From Fusarium oxysporum f. sp. lycopersici 4287 (lineage: Eukaryota; Ascomycota; Sordariomycetes; Hypocreales; Nectriaceae), in contig NC_030990.1 of assembly GCF_000149955.1 (NCBI RefSeq), positions 4,081,482 through 4,145,481 on the forward strand: a DNA stretch of 64,000 nt, read 5' to 3'. Below the pieces are notes generated by a model, which was given only the letters and a program-made list of their open reading frames with translations, was not told the DNA's origin and did not search any database. Below, piece after piece: positions 23,801-35,427 of this stretch. The position numbers and the translations under genes were made by a program. Each line of letters opens with the position of its first letter. The stretch's first letter is position 1.

Positions 23801-24046
23801 TCACTGCAAATCCCCGGCTGTCAATGTTTTGAAAATCTCACTCTCTATGTCTTCCAGCGTTGCATCGCGTGGACATGGCCTTTGAAGAGAGCGATCGATA
23901 TTGGTACCTAATAATGAGCTGATTGCTTCCTGCCTTACGTAGTCCCTGCCCAGGAAAACCATCTCCGCACTTTCCATGTCTCCGTCACTAGGTAGATATT
24001 GAGGTGTTTGGCCCTCCATATTCCTTGTCTTTGCCTTATTCAGCAT
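23801..24046 (-). CDS. Doubtful small ORF
   Basis: An ATG-started frame of 81 codons encodes a polar, acidic, helix-prone peptide (ESAEMVFLGRDYVRQEAISS, ATLEDIESEIFKTL). A GTAAGT lies just after the stop, which might mean that the true reading continues through splicing, but I could not build a convincing second exon. I do not recognise it. It could be a lineage-specific gene, a fragment of a decayed gene, or chance. Confidence 0.22.
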   Translation of the reverse strand: MLNKAKTRNMEGQTPQYLPSDGDMESAEMVFLGRDYVRQEAISSLLGTNIDRSLQRPCPRDATLEDIESEIFKTLTAGDLQ

Positions 24047-26245
24047 CTTAGGCAGACATTGGATTCAATCACTTTTTCTCTCCTGCAACCAACCTCGAGC
24101 AAACTGCAGCAAACAGCACACACAGATGCAGCCTCTATGCACGAGCATACACCTCGACTCATGACATTCACACAAGTATCTCGTTGCACGACTCATCGAA
24201 ATGCGCGCAAGGGGCGCTAGGTCTTCATCAAGGATATTGCCTTGTTCGCAGAATATGTATGCTAGGTGCTGGATGTTTGCCCTGCGCACTTCCGACGGAC
24301 CAATTCCTATTGGATCTTCATATCTGTGCTGCCCGCGATATACCCGAATTGAGACATTTGGGACAAAAGACCGATACCACGATGTCCATCATATTCGTCG
24401 ACGACGATCTGATAGCAACTTCGCCGCGGTTTATTCAAACGACGCCTATGCGAAACTACTATTGGCCTTCCTCCTTTGTCCATTTGACCGCCTCTTGCTT
24501 CACGTCTTTGCTTTCGTGCGCTCACAAATCACAGCAAGGTACATTTGTCTTTGCCATCGATACACCTCCGAGCATGATCCATCATCCAACATCCACCGAC
24601 CAGTCAAACCCACCAGCGGTAACCCATCGCTGCACCGACCTGCCTATGAGATTTGTTGCTACGAAAGCTCATAAGACAAGAGATGGCAGCGCCATATCGA
24701 TCCTGGCGATCCCAGATATCCGGGTTTCAAATTCACGCCATACCAGGAACTGTCTACGTCACTTGCATTTATGGCAACTATATTTGATATGGAACTGATC
24801 AGCAGTCTAGGAAATCTCACCTGAGAAACGAAAAATTGATTTTCATGCGAGATCGTAGTGTTATATGCCACTGAAGGTATCTGTCATGTCTGGCTCCGTA
24901 CCGCTGAATCGACGATCCGTGATTCGATACATCGATAAGCCGCAACGATACCTCTCAGCTCACTGGCCGTTTGAAAATCAGAGGCGCTGTTAGCCCATGT
25001 ACGTATTGTTTGCGGGGAGTTGAGAGGCCTCCGCTTGGTTAATGCCGATGAACCGGATCTATGGACATATTTAATTCAACCTGACCCGCCGATGGTAGCT
25101 CACCCACACACCGGCCAGCCAAGATATGCTTTTTATCAACTACAATCCACAGTCCACGTTTTTGATATGTTCGGCGTGGGATTGGAAGAGATCTGTTGGC
25201 CCTGAACAAACCGCTCAGTTTCAAAACGTAATGATCGGCGTTCATAAATCTTGCGCAGTCCACATTTCACGACGTGCCGACTTTGACTGGCTAAACCACC
25301 ACTTGCCATTGATTCACAACAGCAGCCTGAATTGGAGATTCGACGCTTTTTTGGGGGTCGAAGTTTCTCTGGAGAGTTAGTCTCTCCATAGGAAGCAGGC
25401 ATCTTTCTGGTTGCAGAGCCAATGATACCATGGGGTAACATTCAGTGCTTATTCTGTACCTCGGTCAAGGAGGCCATGGCCCTGGAGATGTTTAATTTGT
25501 GAAAGCCGACGACACCGAGCAGTTTCCTTCTCTTGGTGCTGAGGGACGGCCTATTCCTGCGAAATTCTATATCAAAGGTTCCTGAATCTACTTTACAATT
25601 TGTTGCGTCTCAGAGCATCCTTGACTTTCTGATTGGGCTGTTAGAAGTGGTTGGGTCGACGAAAATAGGTGGACCAAACTGAGACAGCAACACCCTTGTG
25701 TGACTGCAGATTAATTGGCGAGTCGCGCTCTGGTGGCATAAAAGATGCCTACTAAGCTGGTAAGTGATTTTCAATATCTTCATTTGATGGCACTTTCAAA
25801 TAAAGATGAACTGAAACAATGGAAACCCACGGCATAAGCACCGTTTAGCCGTTATGGACGTTATAGAACCTTTTTTGATTCAAGACGTCGCAGAAATCAG
25901 CTTACCCTGCACTACATACAGCTCGATGTTGCCATCGAGCACGTGACCATCCTGTAAGATGACATCTCCACGACTACCGAAATAGGAAAGTCGGCTCTTT
26001 GCGTAAGATCCATGAAAACTGTCGTCAACATGTTGCACTCAATCTCACTCTCTCAGAATTGCGATCACATCCGGTTCCGAGTGCGCCAAAACCCTCCAAC
26101 GTGTGCGTGCAGAGAAGGCATCGTCATCAACTTCAATGCGCCTTGATCCTTGTTCTTTGTCGCAGAGATATCACCCTCCATCCAGCTCAATCGCGAGCTC
26201 GCCTGAGATATAAGCACACCCAGACGCCCCCCATTGCACGACACA

Positions 26246-27832
26246 ATGACGGCAGAATCATCCAAATCTCAAAGTCCTGCCTCTGCCTCTGCCTCGCGCG
26301 ATGACTGGGATGTCTCTGAAGCTGGACCGTTGCTTGCGCGTTTCGTTGGCGGGGGTCAACTTGCCCCAGATGCCGACACCGAAGCCTCAACTCTGATCGG
26401 CACCGCGTCGCCAGCCGACTATGGAGCTGTAACTTCCTCTGGTGATGGAACGGCAGAGGAAGCGGGTGTCGCGAAGCCGGAGGGCACACCGCTGCCCAAA
26501 CTCCAGGTCTTGCTGCTCTGCTACGCGCGTGTGATGGAGCCGATTGCCTTCTTCTCCATCTTTCCCTTCATTGCGCAGATGGTCCAGGAGAATGGCAATC
26601 TACCCAAGAGTGATGTTGGTTTTTACAGCGGCCTTATCGAGTCACTTTTCTCGGCTACCCAGATGACGGTGCTTCTCAGCTGGAGTCGGCTCGCTGATCG
26701 TATTGGTCGGAAGCCTGTTCTTCTCATCACGCTTTTTGGCACGGCTGTTGGGCCTGTGTTATTTGGCATGTCCAAGACGATCTGGCAGATGATCCTGTTC
26801 CGATGTATAGCGGGTCTGTTTTCTGGCTCTGGTCTCGTCATCAGGACTATGCTCTCTGAACTCAGCACCCCTGAGACACAGGCCAAGGCCTTCAGCTGGT
26901 TCGCATTTGGTGGAAACATAGGAATCTTCTTGGGCCCTATAATCGGCGGCGCCCTTGCAGACCCAGCTCATCAATTTCCACGAGCATTTGGAAATGTCCA
27001 GTTCTTCATCGACTATCCCTACGCGCTGCAAGGTGTTGTTGTTGGACTGATCAGCTCTACAAGCTGCATTACAACCGCTTTCCTTCTCAAAGAGACACTT
27101 CATGAGCCGAAAAAGGCTCGCCATGAAGAGAATGGCCAGCCTCGAATGTCAACTTGGGAACTCGTCAAGTCTCACCAAGTGGCCCTCGTTCTTTGGGCTT
27201 ACAGCCATGCCATGTTCCTCGCCTTCGTGTTCACGGCCATTCTTCCTGTCGTTCTTTACACCCCCATTGAGCTTGGAGGCACAGGCTTCAACGCGTTCCA
27301 GATCTCCATTTACATGGCCATCCAAGGTGCCAGCCAAGCCATCTGGTTGCTCATCGCCTTCCCCATACTGCACCGACGTCTTGGTACGCGCGGTGTCATG
27401 AAAATCTGTGGATATGCATACCCCTGGTTCTTCGTTGGATTCATCATTCTGAACACGCTTCTACGTGCAGACACGCACGCTACGACGGTCATTTTCTGGA
27501 TCTTGGGCGCAGTGGTCACTATCGTTGGACCTGGCGTCTCCATGGCATTTACAGGCGTACAGCTAGCTCTCAACGACGTTGCGCCAGATCCTCATTTCTT
27601 GGGCACGCTGAATGCTCTGGCCCTGAGTCTTGCAAGTGGTATAAGAGCCATTGTACCAGGTGCCGCAACGGCCATTTATGCCGTGGGTGTTCGTGGGCAG
27701 ATCTTCTGGGGTCATCTGGCGTGGGTGATAATGATTCCTTGTGCTGTGGGTTTTACTGTGGCTTGTCAGTATATACCCGAGGGAAAGAAGTCTTCAAAGG
27801 ATGATAACGAAGACGACGAGAACGAATCGTGA
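26246..27832 (+). CDS. MFS transporter (DHA1-like)
   Basis: Single-exon membrane transporter of 528 aa. The start is the ATG at 26246 (context CACAATGAC); the frame stays open upstream only through a TTG. A polar N-terminal tail of about 75 residues, rich in S, A and D, precedes the first membrane helix (LPKLQVLLLCYARVMEPIAF). Motif A is present as DRIGRKPVLL, followed by FRCIAGLFSGSGLVIRTMLSE (motif B region) and GIFLGPIIGGALADP (motif C region). Twelve membrane segments can be counted, with a central loop after KETLHEPKKARHEENG and an acidic tail. The family includes proton-driven drug and metal exporters of fungi; the substrate cannot be told from sequence. The 3' end faces the subtilase gene tail to tail. 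Confidence 0.9.
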   Translation: MTAESSKSQSPASASASRDDWDVSEAGPLLARFVGGGQLAPDADTEASTLIGTASPADYGAVTSSGDGTAEEAGVAKPEGTPLPKLQVLLLCYARVMEPIAFFSIFPFIAQMVQENGNLPKSDVGFYSGLIESLFSATQMTVLLSWSRLADRIGRKPVLLITLFGTAVGPVLFGMSKTIWQMILFRCIAGLFSGSGLVIRTMLSELSTPETQAKAFSWFAFGGNIGIFLGPIIGGALADPAHQFPRAFGNVQFFIDYPYALQGVVVGLISSTSCITTAFLLKETLHEPKKARHEENGQPRMSTWELVKSHQVALVLWAYSHAMFLAFVFTAILPVVLYTPIELGGTGFNAFQISIYMAIQGASQAIWLLIAFPILHRRLGTRGVMKICGYAYPWFFVGFIILNTLLRADTHATTVIFWILGAVVTIVGPGVSMAFTGVQLALNDVAPDPHFLGTLNALALSLASGIRAIVPGAATAIYAVGVRGQIFWGHLAWVIMIPCAVGFTVACQYIPEGKKSSKDDNEDDENES

Positions 27833-28355
27833 GAGGAGGATGGTTCATTGGGGAATGTCTAAGGATTGACTGTACACACGAAGCATAGCGATTGAGATTT
27901 TATCGTTGGTGAAAATGTTAATCTATTGATGCGTTGTCTTTGTCTTGAAGCGTTTGCATATGGTAGATGCTCTGGAAATATCCCTATTGTATAGGGCATT
28001 TAGCATGGACTCGGAAGATAGCATAAATGGATAGATAACTGGACAAGTTGGCATCCATGTTCATAGGGATTTCGGCATCATCTTGAGCATTGTTGATAGA
28101 TTCATAAAACACGACATGGCCGACCTCACTGGCTGAGATGATGAGCTCAGATAAACTGAATCCATTCTGAATCTATTCGTGTGTAGCGATGCTTGCAGCT
28201 ACATCTAAGTTCTATTCTATCCTTAATTATCCAGATAATTAACCAGTACCCATTTGCCCATGACCATCCCTAAACCCTATTACATCTCTGATGCTTTTGT
28301 ACACGAAATCGAAAAAAATATCCTCATAATGCCTTTGCAAGCATAGAAGCAACTC
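27833..28355. other. Shared 3' region of MFS and subtilase genes
   Basis: The 523 bp between two convergent stop codons is AT-rich, as expected for two 3' untranslated regions. I see no ORF or repeat of note. Confidence 0.6.
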
Positions 28356-31106
28356 TTACTTTTCATATCGAATCGTAAAAACAGGCGAATACGCCTCATC
28401 CCAATCTTCCTTTTTCTTCTCATTACCAAATATTCTCAGCGCTCTATATCTCACAACATACTGTCCCGCCGGCGCAAAGGTGCCATCTGCAAGTTCACCA
28501 GTGAAAGCTTGCGAGTTAGCACCCATTGCGTTCCACAGCAGGGGAAAGTCAATCGGCTCTCCGATAACGCGTGGCTTTTTGGAAGATGTTGGTTTCTCGG
28601 TTGTTACCGGCATGATTTCAGCGTGAAGCTTTGCTGAGCCTAGAGCGAGGAACCATGTAAGGCCGGGCAGTGTGTCGGTGAGGTTGTTTGCTGTGCCGGG
28701 CTTGGGGAGTGTCCACGTTGTGTTGTCCGGCACGGGGAAGCGATTCTCGTCGGTTGAGTTTGCGATCCATGTATCTTTAGGTCCGAGGACCATTGAATCG
28801 TGGAGAGAGCCTGTTAGACCTTGGTATGGAAGTGATAGAGATGTTCCGTCGGTGCCGTTGATAGTTACATAACCCGACCAAACAGGCAAACGAGTTGCGT
28901 TAAGACCCTTGGGAGGCGTAGCCAGCACCTCGACGACGATGCTTTCGCCAGCGTCAATAGTAACTTTCGACTCGCTGAACTTGAGGCTAGCATGCTCTTT
29001 GGCGAAGTCATTAGGAAACTCATCCGGATAAATGTAATTCTCGACAAGCGTAAACATCGTAACAGCCGGGACGTGAGAAATCTGCAAATCGATCTGTTTC
29101 TTGCCCGTGTTCTTAACCGTGAAGTTCAACGACTCAACAAAATGATCCGTGTCGTTGAACGAAAGACTTGATCGCGATAAAAGGACTTTTGCGTGGGCGG
29201 CATCGTGAGCCTGCACGATACCGCCGCCCTGCTGCGGAACAGGTGCGAGAAAGTCATAAAATGTTTTCCCATCGTTGAATAATTGCGGGTTTGCGCTGGC
29301 TGAGAGGAGGTTCTCGATGAGTGCTGGATCGCGTGTGCCCCTGGCTTCTGCAATGAGAGCGACAATGCCAGCGACGAGGGGTGAAGCCATAGAGGTACCT
29401 GATAACACGGCGTAACTTCCCATGCTTCGGGGGTACGTTGAGAGGATTTTACCGCCTGGGGCTCCGAATTGAGGCTTCACGTCCATTTCCCATGTTGGAC
29501 CCCACGAGGAAAAGGTACTGGCTGCACCAGCTGTAATGTTGTTGTGCTTCTGCTCAAGAATAACGTTGCCGTCACTTCCGTCTGACATGCTCAGGGTGAT
29601 CTTCTTCTTTGCTTTCAGGGAAGCGATCCATTCTGCGCCTTGTTCGGGAGACACGATGCTTGCTGCCTTGATACCCCCGACAGAAGAGACGTCGAAAGGT
29701 GCGAGATCTTCCTTGTTGCTGTAGAACATGATGTACTTTGCACCAGCTTTGACTGCATTGGCAGCTTTGGCATCGAAAGTACAAGAACCTCGTCGGAGAA
29801 GAACGATATAATTGCCGAGATCAGGTGTGTTCTTAGGCCACTCATCACAGCCATCATCAGCGACCGACGTGTCGTAGTTGAGTGCCCAGAGTGGCAGCTT
29901 CACGCCCTTCCAGGCACTTGGCTTACCACTCAAGTGTCCAAACTCATGCTCAGGACCTCCATCGATGCTGTATTTCGACGCATTCAGGAGCGCGAGAGAC
30001 TTGGTGTTGTCAAACGACCCAACAGCAGTAACTTTCTTCCCATTCGCAGCCGTACTCGCATAAAACATTCCCGTAGCCCCTGCGTTCCCCGCCGCAAGAA
30101 CACAAGGAACGCCCTGTTCGACGATTCTCGAAACAGCCACCGCCCACGGTTCTTCGGACCAGCCCGACGGACCGCCGATAGAAGCTGAAATAATATCTGC
30201 ACCGTCTTCAAACGCCTGGTTGAACGCTGCGATGAGGACATCGTTTCCAGCTTCGCCGTTACAGCCAAACGCACGGTAGGCTCCTATTTGCACACCGGGT
30301 GCGGCGCCGGTGAAACCCATTGTGTTCTTTTGGGCGGCAAGAATACCGGCGACGTGGGTGCCGTGACCGGCGCAGTCCATGGGGTCGTTGTCGGGCTTGG
30401 CGTGGTTGGAGCCGTCGTATGCGTCGCCTACGAGATCAGTGCCGAAGGAGACAAGACAGTTTTTGCCGAAGCAGCCTCCCAGGGCTGGATGTTTATAGTC
30501 GATCTGCATGATTTGTTAGTTCTGGGTATCAGGGGGAGTGTGAAGATGACTTACGCCACTGTCGACGAGGGCAACCTTGAGACCCTTGCCCGTGACACCC
30601 TCTGCCCTCAACTTATCAATCTGCGTCATGACATGCGGCGAAAACGTATCATTCGCAGCATCCCTCTCTTCAAAGCCTCGTTTTTGAATAGACTTGTACT
30701 CCATTCCCGGTGTGCCCGTCCAGTGAACCTCTGGCTTGGGAATGCTGAATGTCTGGACAGGCCATTTTTGCTTGATGCCAGGCAATAATGCCATCTCGGA
30801 AGCTAGGTCTTCAGCATTGTCGATATCGGTGAATTGGATCGAAGCTCCTTTGAACAGCTTGTAGTTGTACTGCATACGAGTCTTGCCTCGTGACGAAGCC
30901 TTGGCGAAGAAGTCGGCACAGTCCTAAGCTCTGTTAGTTGTGGAAAGGGATATAAGAGATGAAAGTATACGCACATGGTTCTCTTCGAACTCAAAGATGT
31001 AAGCACCCGGTAACCGACTATGACCTTTTCCAACAGCGATCTTATCAAAGTCCACTGCGCTGACCACCGCAGCGTAGAGCGCAGCAACTATACTTAATCG
31101 CACCAT
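28356..31106 (-). CDS. Secreted subtilisin-like serine protease (S8A, PA domain)
   Basis: Extracellular or wall endopeptidase of 882 aa in three exons: 30975-31106, 30555-30923 and 28356-30503. Introns of 51 bp each (30924-30974 and 30504-30554) are canonical. A signal peptide is evident (MVRLSIVAALYAAVVSA, then VDF). A propeptide of inhibitor I9 type follows (PGAYIFEFEENH). The catalytic triad is intact: Asp in KVALVDSG, split from IDYKHPALGGCFG by intron 2; His in GHGTHVAGILA (near 30350); Ser in GTSMASPLVAGI (near 29390). A protease-associated insertion lies between His and Ser (IVLLRRGSCTFDAKAANA). After the catalytic domain comes a fibronectin-III-like region (DUF1034 type, SLSFNDTDHFVESLNFTVKN) and several N-glycosylation sequons. 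It resembles the Vpr/minor extracellular protease and Pr1C-like subtilases of insect- and plant-associated fungi. Confidence 0.93.
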
Positions 31107-32878
31107 GATGAAAAGAAATACACCAAATCACGTTCTCCGCAATCACGAAGAAATCACCAAGATACGAGAAAGAAAAGTAGAGGAAAAGAAGAAAGGGAGG
31201 ATTTAAACGAGATAAACCTGATCCCGCCTTGGAAATAGGTCGGCTGGGGATCCTATGTACGATCATCATAGCCCCATTATTGACACAAGCTGTGGGTTGA
31301 TCCATGATGGGGAAAGAAAAGGAAGAAGTGGGTTTCTGCGGGATAGTGGACTTTACGAGAATGCAGGCCATGAGAAGAAAACCTACGAATGAGAGCGTAG
31401 GATGTATTTGAAACAATTGCCTTGGATACTCTCTACCAACAGACTAAATGGTTAGTTGCAGTTCCAAGAGTCGGTATCACTTCACAGCTGAGAAATCCGC
31501 AGGCGGACGGAGGTTGGGTTGGGTTGTCAACATGAGATCGACAGGCACCGCACGGATGATGAAACTGGGTCCATGTCGCTAAACATAGAGTCATCTATGA
31601 TAGAGCCGCATGAGACGATTGCGCGTACATGCAGTCGAGACAAATCAAGACAAATTCATGGTTGAAAAGGGTCTAGTTGGATGCAAGTTTGCGGTTGGGT
31701 ATCTATATCTAAATATGAACTCAACCACCAACCTTTAACTCTGGCCGTTGCACCTTCAAAGCGAATACTACTATGTACGTTCCGTCACTTGAAACTCAAT
31801 CAAACATCGTCATCCGATCCTCTTGATCCTCCTTGCACATCTTAATCTGCCCCACGATCGTCAGGAGAAACAATGCTACCTTAACCCACGACCTTGTTCC
31901 CTTGAGATTTCTATGGCTAGCATCGTTGATCATGCACATGATTCATCAGATAACACTATCCACGGAATTCAATCCGCCTATGCAAGACTTATGCAGCACT
32001 TCCCGTGTCGTACCAAGCTGAACCTCGTATTTGCGGCACATAAAAAGAAACGGCACTAGCCTGTGCTTGGATACACGTAGCCAATTGGGCCCACGACACC
32101 ATATGCAGGGCGGGAGACGTTTCTAAAATAAAATAGAGAAAGATTCTTGATTTTTCAAACTTTGAGAATGGGGCGTACATGAGGTGATTGATTGATCATG
32201 GTGTGATATGGAACGCAGCTTTACTCTCTTGCACACGCTATTGAATTGGTGCCTCATTGTTATAACTGACTTTCACCGTTGAGAAAACGCAACGGGTACA
32301 TACACCACGTTTTGTATCACCGTTGAACGGTAGGCCCGTTGTGCGGCGCCGTTGCTCGTGATTGTTCCCGCGTGTAGTCACACAATACCGATTCAACTTC
32401 AACGCACGACTCTGTACAACACAATATCCAAGACAACAGTAATTGATTCACAGATACCGCTAACCAGCCACCCAGAAGACCATGAACGAATGTGCTGAGA
32501 AGGGGGGGAGCATGCGCTCGAGTAAAAGTCTTGCGCTTGACCAAGCTGTAGTGAGCATCTGCATAGTAAGCTTACAAACGGCATTTGAGCCTTATCACAG
32601 CTATAAAGATCCGCCAGATAAGAAAATCCCGTTGTGGCTACGCCGAGACAAGCTCCGTGCCTCCGGCGCCGTCTCCGGAGGGACCGTGTCATGCCCCATC
32701 TGTGATTGGTTCACTGCACCGTGCCGAGTGTGTGAAATCTTCAAAAAGGTTGGACCAGAAAATAAGAAATGCGACATTGCTGCCCAGTGAATCATTAATT
32801 AATTTATTGTACTCTCCCTTGTTCGAATGCAAAATTAAGCTTGAAACTTTACAACATCATAGTTTGAAGACGGAAGAC
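31107..32878. other. Divergent promoter region, subtilase / ACR3
   Basis: This 1.8-kb region serves two genes transcribed away from each other. Frames inside it (for example plus 32482-32790) lack family motifs. Near the ACR3 end an AT palindrome, ATTAATTAAT, lies at 32794-32803, about 75 bp before the ATG. The T- and C-rich leader of the subtilase is at 31110-31200 on the minus strand. Confidence 0.55.
32794..32803. promoter_or_regulatory. AT palindrome upstream of ACR3
   Basis: The sequence TGAATCATTAATTAATTTA surrounds a perfect ATTAATTAAT palindrome about 75 bp before the ACR3 start. It loosely resembles the AT-centred site bound by yeast Yap8 at ACR3 (TGATTAATAATCA), but the match is partial. 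A regulatory role is speculative. Confidence 0.2.
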
Positions 32879-34131
32879 ATGAACGAAGACAATATGTCGG
32901 AACGAGATTCTCGTACAAAGGAGCAATCCTCTACTCACGATACCGAGCGCAATATACAACCATCCGAAGAACCGAAAAATAAGGAAAACGTCTCGGCTTT
33001 CAAATCCCTTGGCTGGCTCGACCGTTTTCTAGCAGTATGGATCTTCCTCGCCATGGTAGTCGGTATTATCTTGGGCAACTTTGTCCCTTCGACTGGACCG
33101 GCTCTTGAGAAGGGCAAGTTTGTTGGCGTTTCTGTTCCAATAGGTATATAAACAGCTTATCCGGTGGTACAAGTATACTTATCAGATGTGCTAGCTGTCG
33201 GCCTGCTCGTTATGATGTATCCCATCCTCTGCAAAGTTCGATATGAGAGTCTCCACGAGATCTTCTCCCAGCGGGACGTCTGGAAGCAAATTCTCTTTAG
33301 CATATTCATCAACTGGATAGTTGCACCCTTTTTGATGGTAACCCATAGCCCCATTTCCTCGAACATACAATATTCTGACGATGATAGCTCGGCCTGGCAT
33401 GGGCCTTCCTCCCAGACAAGCCCGAACTTCGCATCGGTCTTATCCTCGTAGGCCTCGCACGCTGCATCGCCATGGTATTAATCTGGAACGGTCTTGCTGG
33501 CGGTGACGCCGAATACTGCGCTATCCTTGTGGCCATCAACTCGATACTGCAGATGGCTCTATACGCGCCAATGTCTGTGTTCTTTATCTCGGTGATCAGC
33601 GGAGAGGAGGGCTCTCTTGAGGTGTCGTACTCAACCGTTGCAACCAGTGTAGCAGTCTTTCTCGGCATCCCTCTCGGCGCAGCTATCATCACTCGCTTCT
33701 CCCTGCGCAAGATGGCCGGATCAGAGTGGTATGAGCGTGTCTTTTTGCGTATCATCTCCCCCTGGTCTCTCATCGGCCTTCTTTACACCATCCTCATCCT
33801 CTTCGCTTCCCAAGGCCATCAAGTGGTCCATCAGATCGTGTCTGTAGTACGCGTCGCAGCCCCCCTCATCGTCTACTTCGTCATAATCTTCTTCGCAACA
33901 CTCCTGGTATCTCGACATGCTGGTTTCGGATACCCTCTCTCTACAACGCAGAGTTTTACTGCGGCGAGTAACAATTTCGAGCTTGCGATAGCAGTGGCTA
34001 TTACCACGTTCGGACCGAGTAGCGACCAGGCGCTTGCGGCGACGGTTGGCCCGCTGATTGAGGTTCCGGTGCTTTTGGGGTTGGTGTATCTCCTTCGGTG
34101 GGTTTCTGATAGATGGAACTGGAAGAACTGA
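32879..34131 (+). CDS. ACR3: Arsenite efflux transporter, ACR3 family
   Basis: Plasma-membrane exporter of arsenite (and possibly antimonite), 383 aa in three exons: 32879-33143, 33195-33337 and 33388-34131. The ATG at 32879 opens MNEDNMSERD, and a 45-residue polar tail leads to the first helix (LAVWIFLAMVVGIILGNFVP). For intron 1 I chose the acceptor at 33194 because it gives VSVPIAVGLLVMMYPILCKV, the conserved family motif; the earlier AG at 33184-33185 would insert extra residues. Intron 2 (33338-33387) joins NWIVAPFLM to LGLAWAFLPDKPELR. The essential cysteine of the family is in LARCIAMVLIWN. TTQSFTAASNNFELAIAVAI is the ACR3 signature of the later helix. About ten membrane segments are visible. 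The stop lies only 28 bp from the stop of the bZIP gene on the other strand. Confidence 0.95.
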
Positions 34132-34159
34132 GTTTTGGGATATGTAGCGAAACATAGTA

Positions 34160-34930
34160 TCAGGTCATCTCGTCCATCAAATTGAGCAAGTCCGTGTTGC
34201 GGACCATGCAGGTTTCGCCTTCGGCGCATCCAAGAGCAGCTCGAGCTTGAGATATGTCTGATTGGCCTCTGATTTGAGCCAGGATTGTAGCGGCTTCCAT
34301 ACAGTGAATTTTGTCAAGAGATTTTGGTTGCTGTGGTCCAGGCTGTTGCTGTGGCTGCGATGCAGGCTGTGGTCTAGGACAGCAGCCTGATTCTTCTGTG
34401 CAAGACGTAGCAGTCGTAGCAGGTGTTGGCGGCGAGTACATCTTGGGCTGAATCGCAAACGGAGGGTTACTATTTTCCCTCACCGGAGCGCATCCCTGAG
34501 GCTGAGAGCACGGCATAGGTCTCGAGGCAATAACAACAGGCGAAGCATTGGAAGACGGCGTCGAAACGGGCGTGACAGTCGCCACACCCGTTCTCGCAAC
34601 CATCTTCTCCCCGTGCCTCACAGCCTCAACATGAGCCTCAACCTCCTCAATCGACACGCCCTTCGCAGCAAGCAAACCTCTCAGCGCAGCATTCTCCCCA
34701 GCAACAGCCCTCGCAACACGCTGCATCTCCAGCGTAGCCTGACCATCGCGACGCTCAAACTCACGCACGCGATTCTGCAGATCGTCGAGTAATTCACGCT
34801 GTCTTGCGCGAGAGCGACGCTGGTTCTCGCGATTGAGAGCGAGAGACTCGGGTGTTCGAGTCTAGTTGGGCTTAGTGTTTTGACGGATATACGGGAGTAA
34901 GGGTGGGAAATATCGTACCTTGCGTGGCAT
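34160..34930 (-). CDS. bZIP transcription factor with cysteine-rich C-terminus
   Basis: Nuclear DNA-binding protein of 237 aa. Exon 1 is only 12 bp (34919-34930, MPRK), followed by a 57-bp intron and exon 2 at 34160-34861. The basic region NRENQRRSRARQRELLDDLQ begins about residue 12 and is followed by a leucine-zipper-like helix (LQNRVREFERRDGQATLEMQ, then VAGENAALRGLL). The middle is rich in P, Q, S and T. The C-terminal domain holds cysteines in CTEESGCC and in KIHCMEAATILAQIRG, LGCAEGETCMVRNTDLL. This C-terminal pattern is conserved in a family of ascomycete bZIPs of unknown role. The basic region differs from the Yap family (QNRAAQRAFRERK), so it is not a simple Yap8 orthologue. Its tail-to-tail position beside ACR3 and its cysteines make an arsenic-sensing role plausible, but that is inference. 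Confidence 0.85.
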
Positions 34931-35427
34931 GATGGATTGGGTGAATTTTCTAGCTGAAATGAGACGGGCTCAGGTGAGATGGTGGACTCGGGTATTGGAT
35001 AAAATGCGCTGGAGAATGAGTCGAATTGGTTGGGAAAGATTGTCTGAAAAGGCGTCGTACAGCACCAATAGTTTTCCGGTCCCACCAGGCTTGTGGTCTA
35101 TCTAATACGAACTGGGTAATGACTCTACAGCACTCAATCCCTCACTGAATAGACCTCTTTGATGAATACTACGGAGTACTGAACCCTGTATTAATGAGTG
35201 TAGATCAATTGAAGCAATACTCCGTAAAACAACAGCATTCACTCCATTTCGACCCACGGCCAACAAACCGTGATCGCTCGATTACAAACCCCTCCACATT
35301 TTTCCCTCTCCATGTGTCCCAATTAGGTAATCCCAACTTCGGTCCAGACTCAAACTCCACCATCGTCATTAACTTCTTTCACCTCTCCTCAAGCAAAAGC
35401 CAATTGATTCAATTGCACTCCAACACA
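34931..35427. other. Divergent promoter region, bZIP / BOL3
   Basis: The 497 bp between two outward-facing starts hold no gene. The frame of BOL3 stays open upstream to 35194, but the first good ATG is at 35428 and the upstream part reads as non-coding. Confidence 0.6.

Larger units (their letters stand above)
20132..26245. other. Gene-poor 6-kb tract
   Basis: Apart from the mimp at 22191-22404, an AAGTA repeat at 20781-20804 and one doubtful small frame at 23801-24046, I find no gene I can support. A 204-codon plus-strand frame (24184-24798) overlaps other open frames and shows no family motif. The last few hundred bases are the promoter region of the MFS gene. The mix of short open frames on both strands suggests decayed sequence. 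Confidence 0.55.

Noticed and set aside
24184..24798. 204-codon plus-strand frame
   Set aside because: It overlaps another long plus frame and open minus frames, has no family motif and no conserved composition.
28356..31106. Subtilase as a HET-Q2-like cell-death protease
   Set aside because: It has a signal peptide, a propeptide and a PA domain, so it is secreted. HET-Q2-type proteases act inside the cell, and no gasdermin-like gene is visible nearby.
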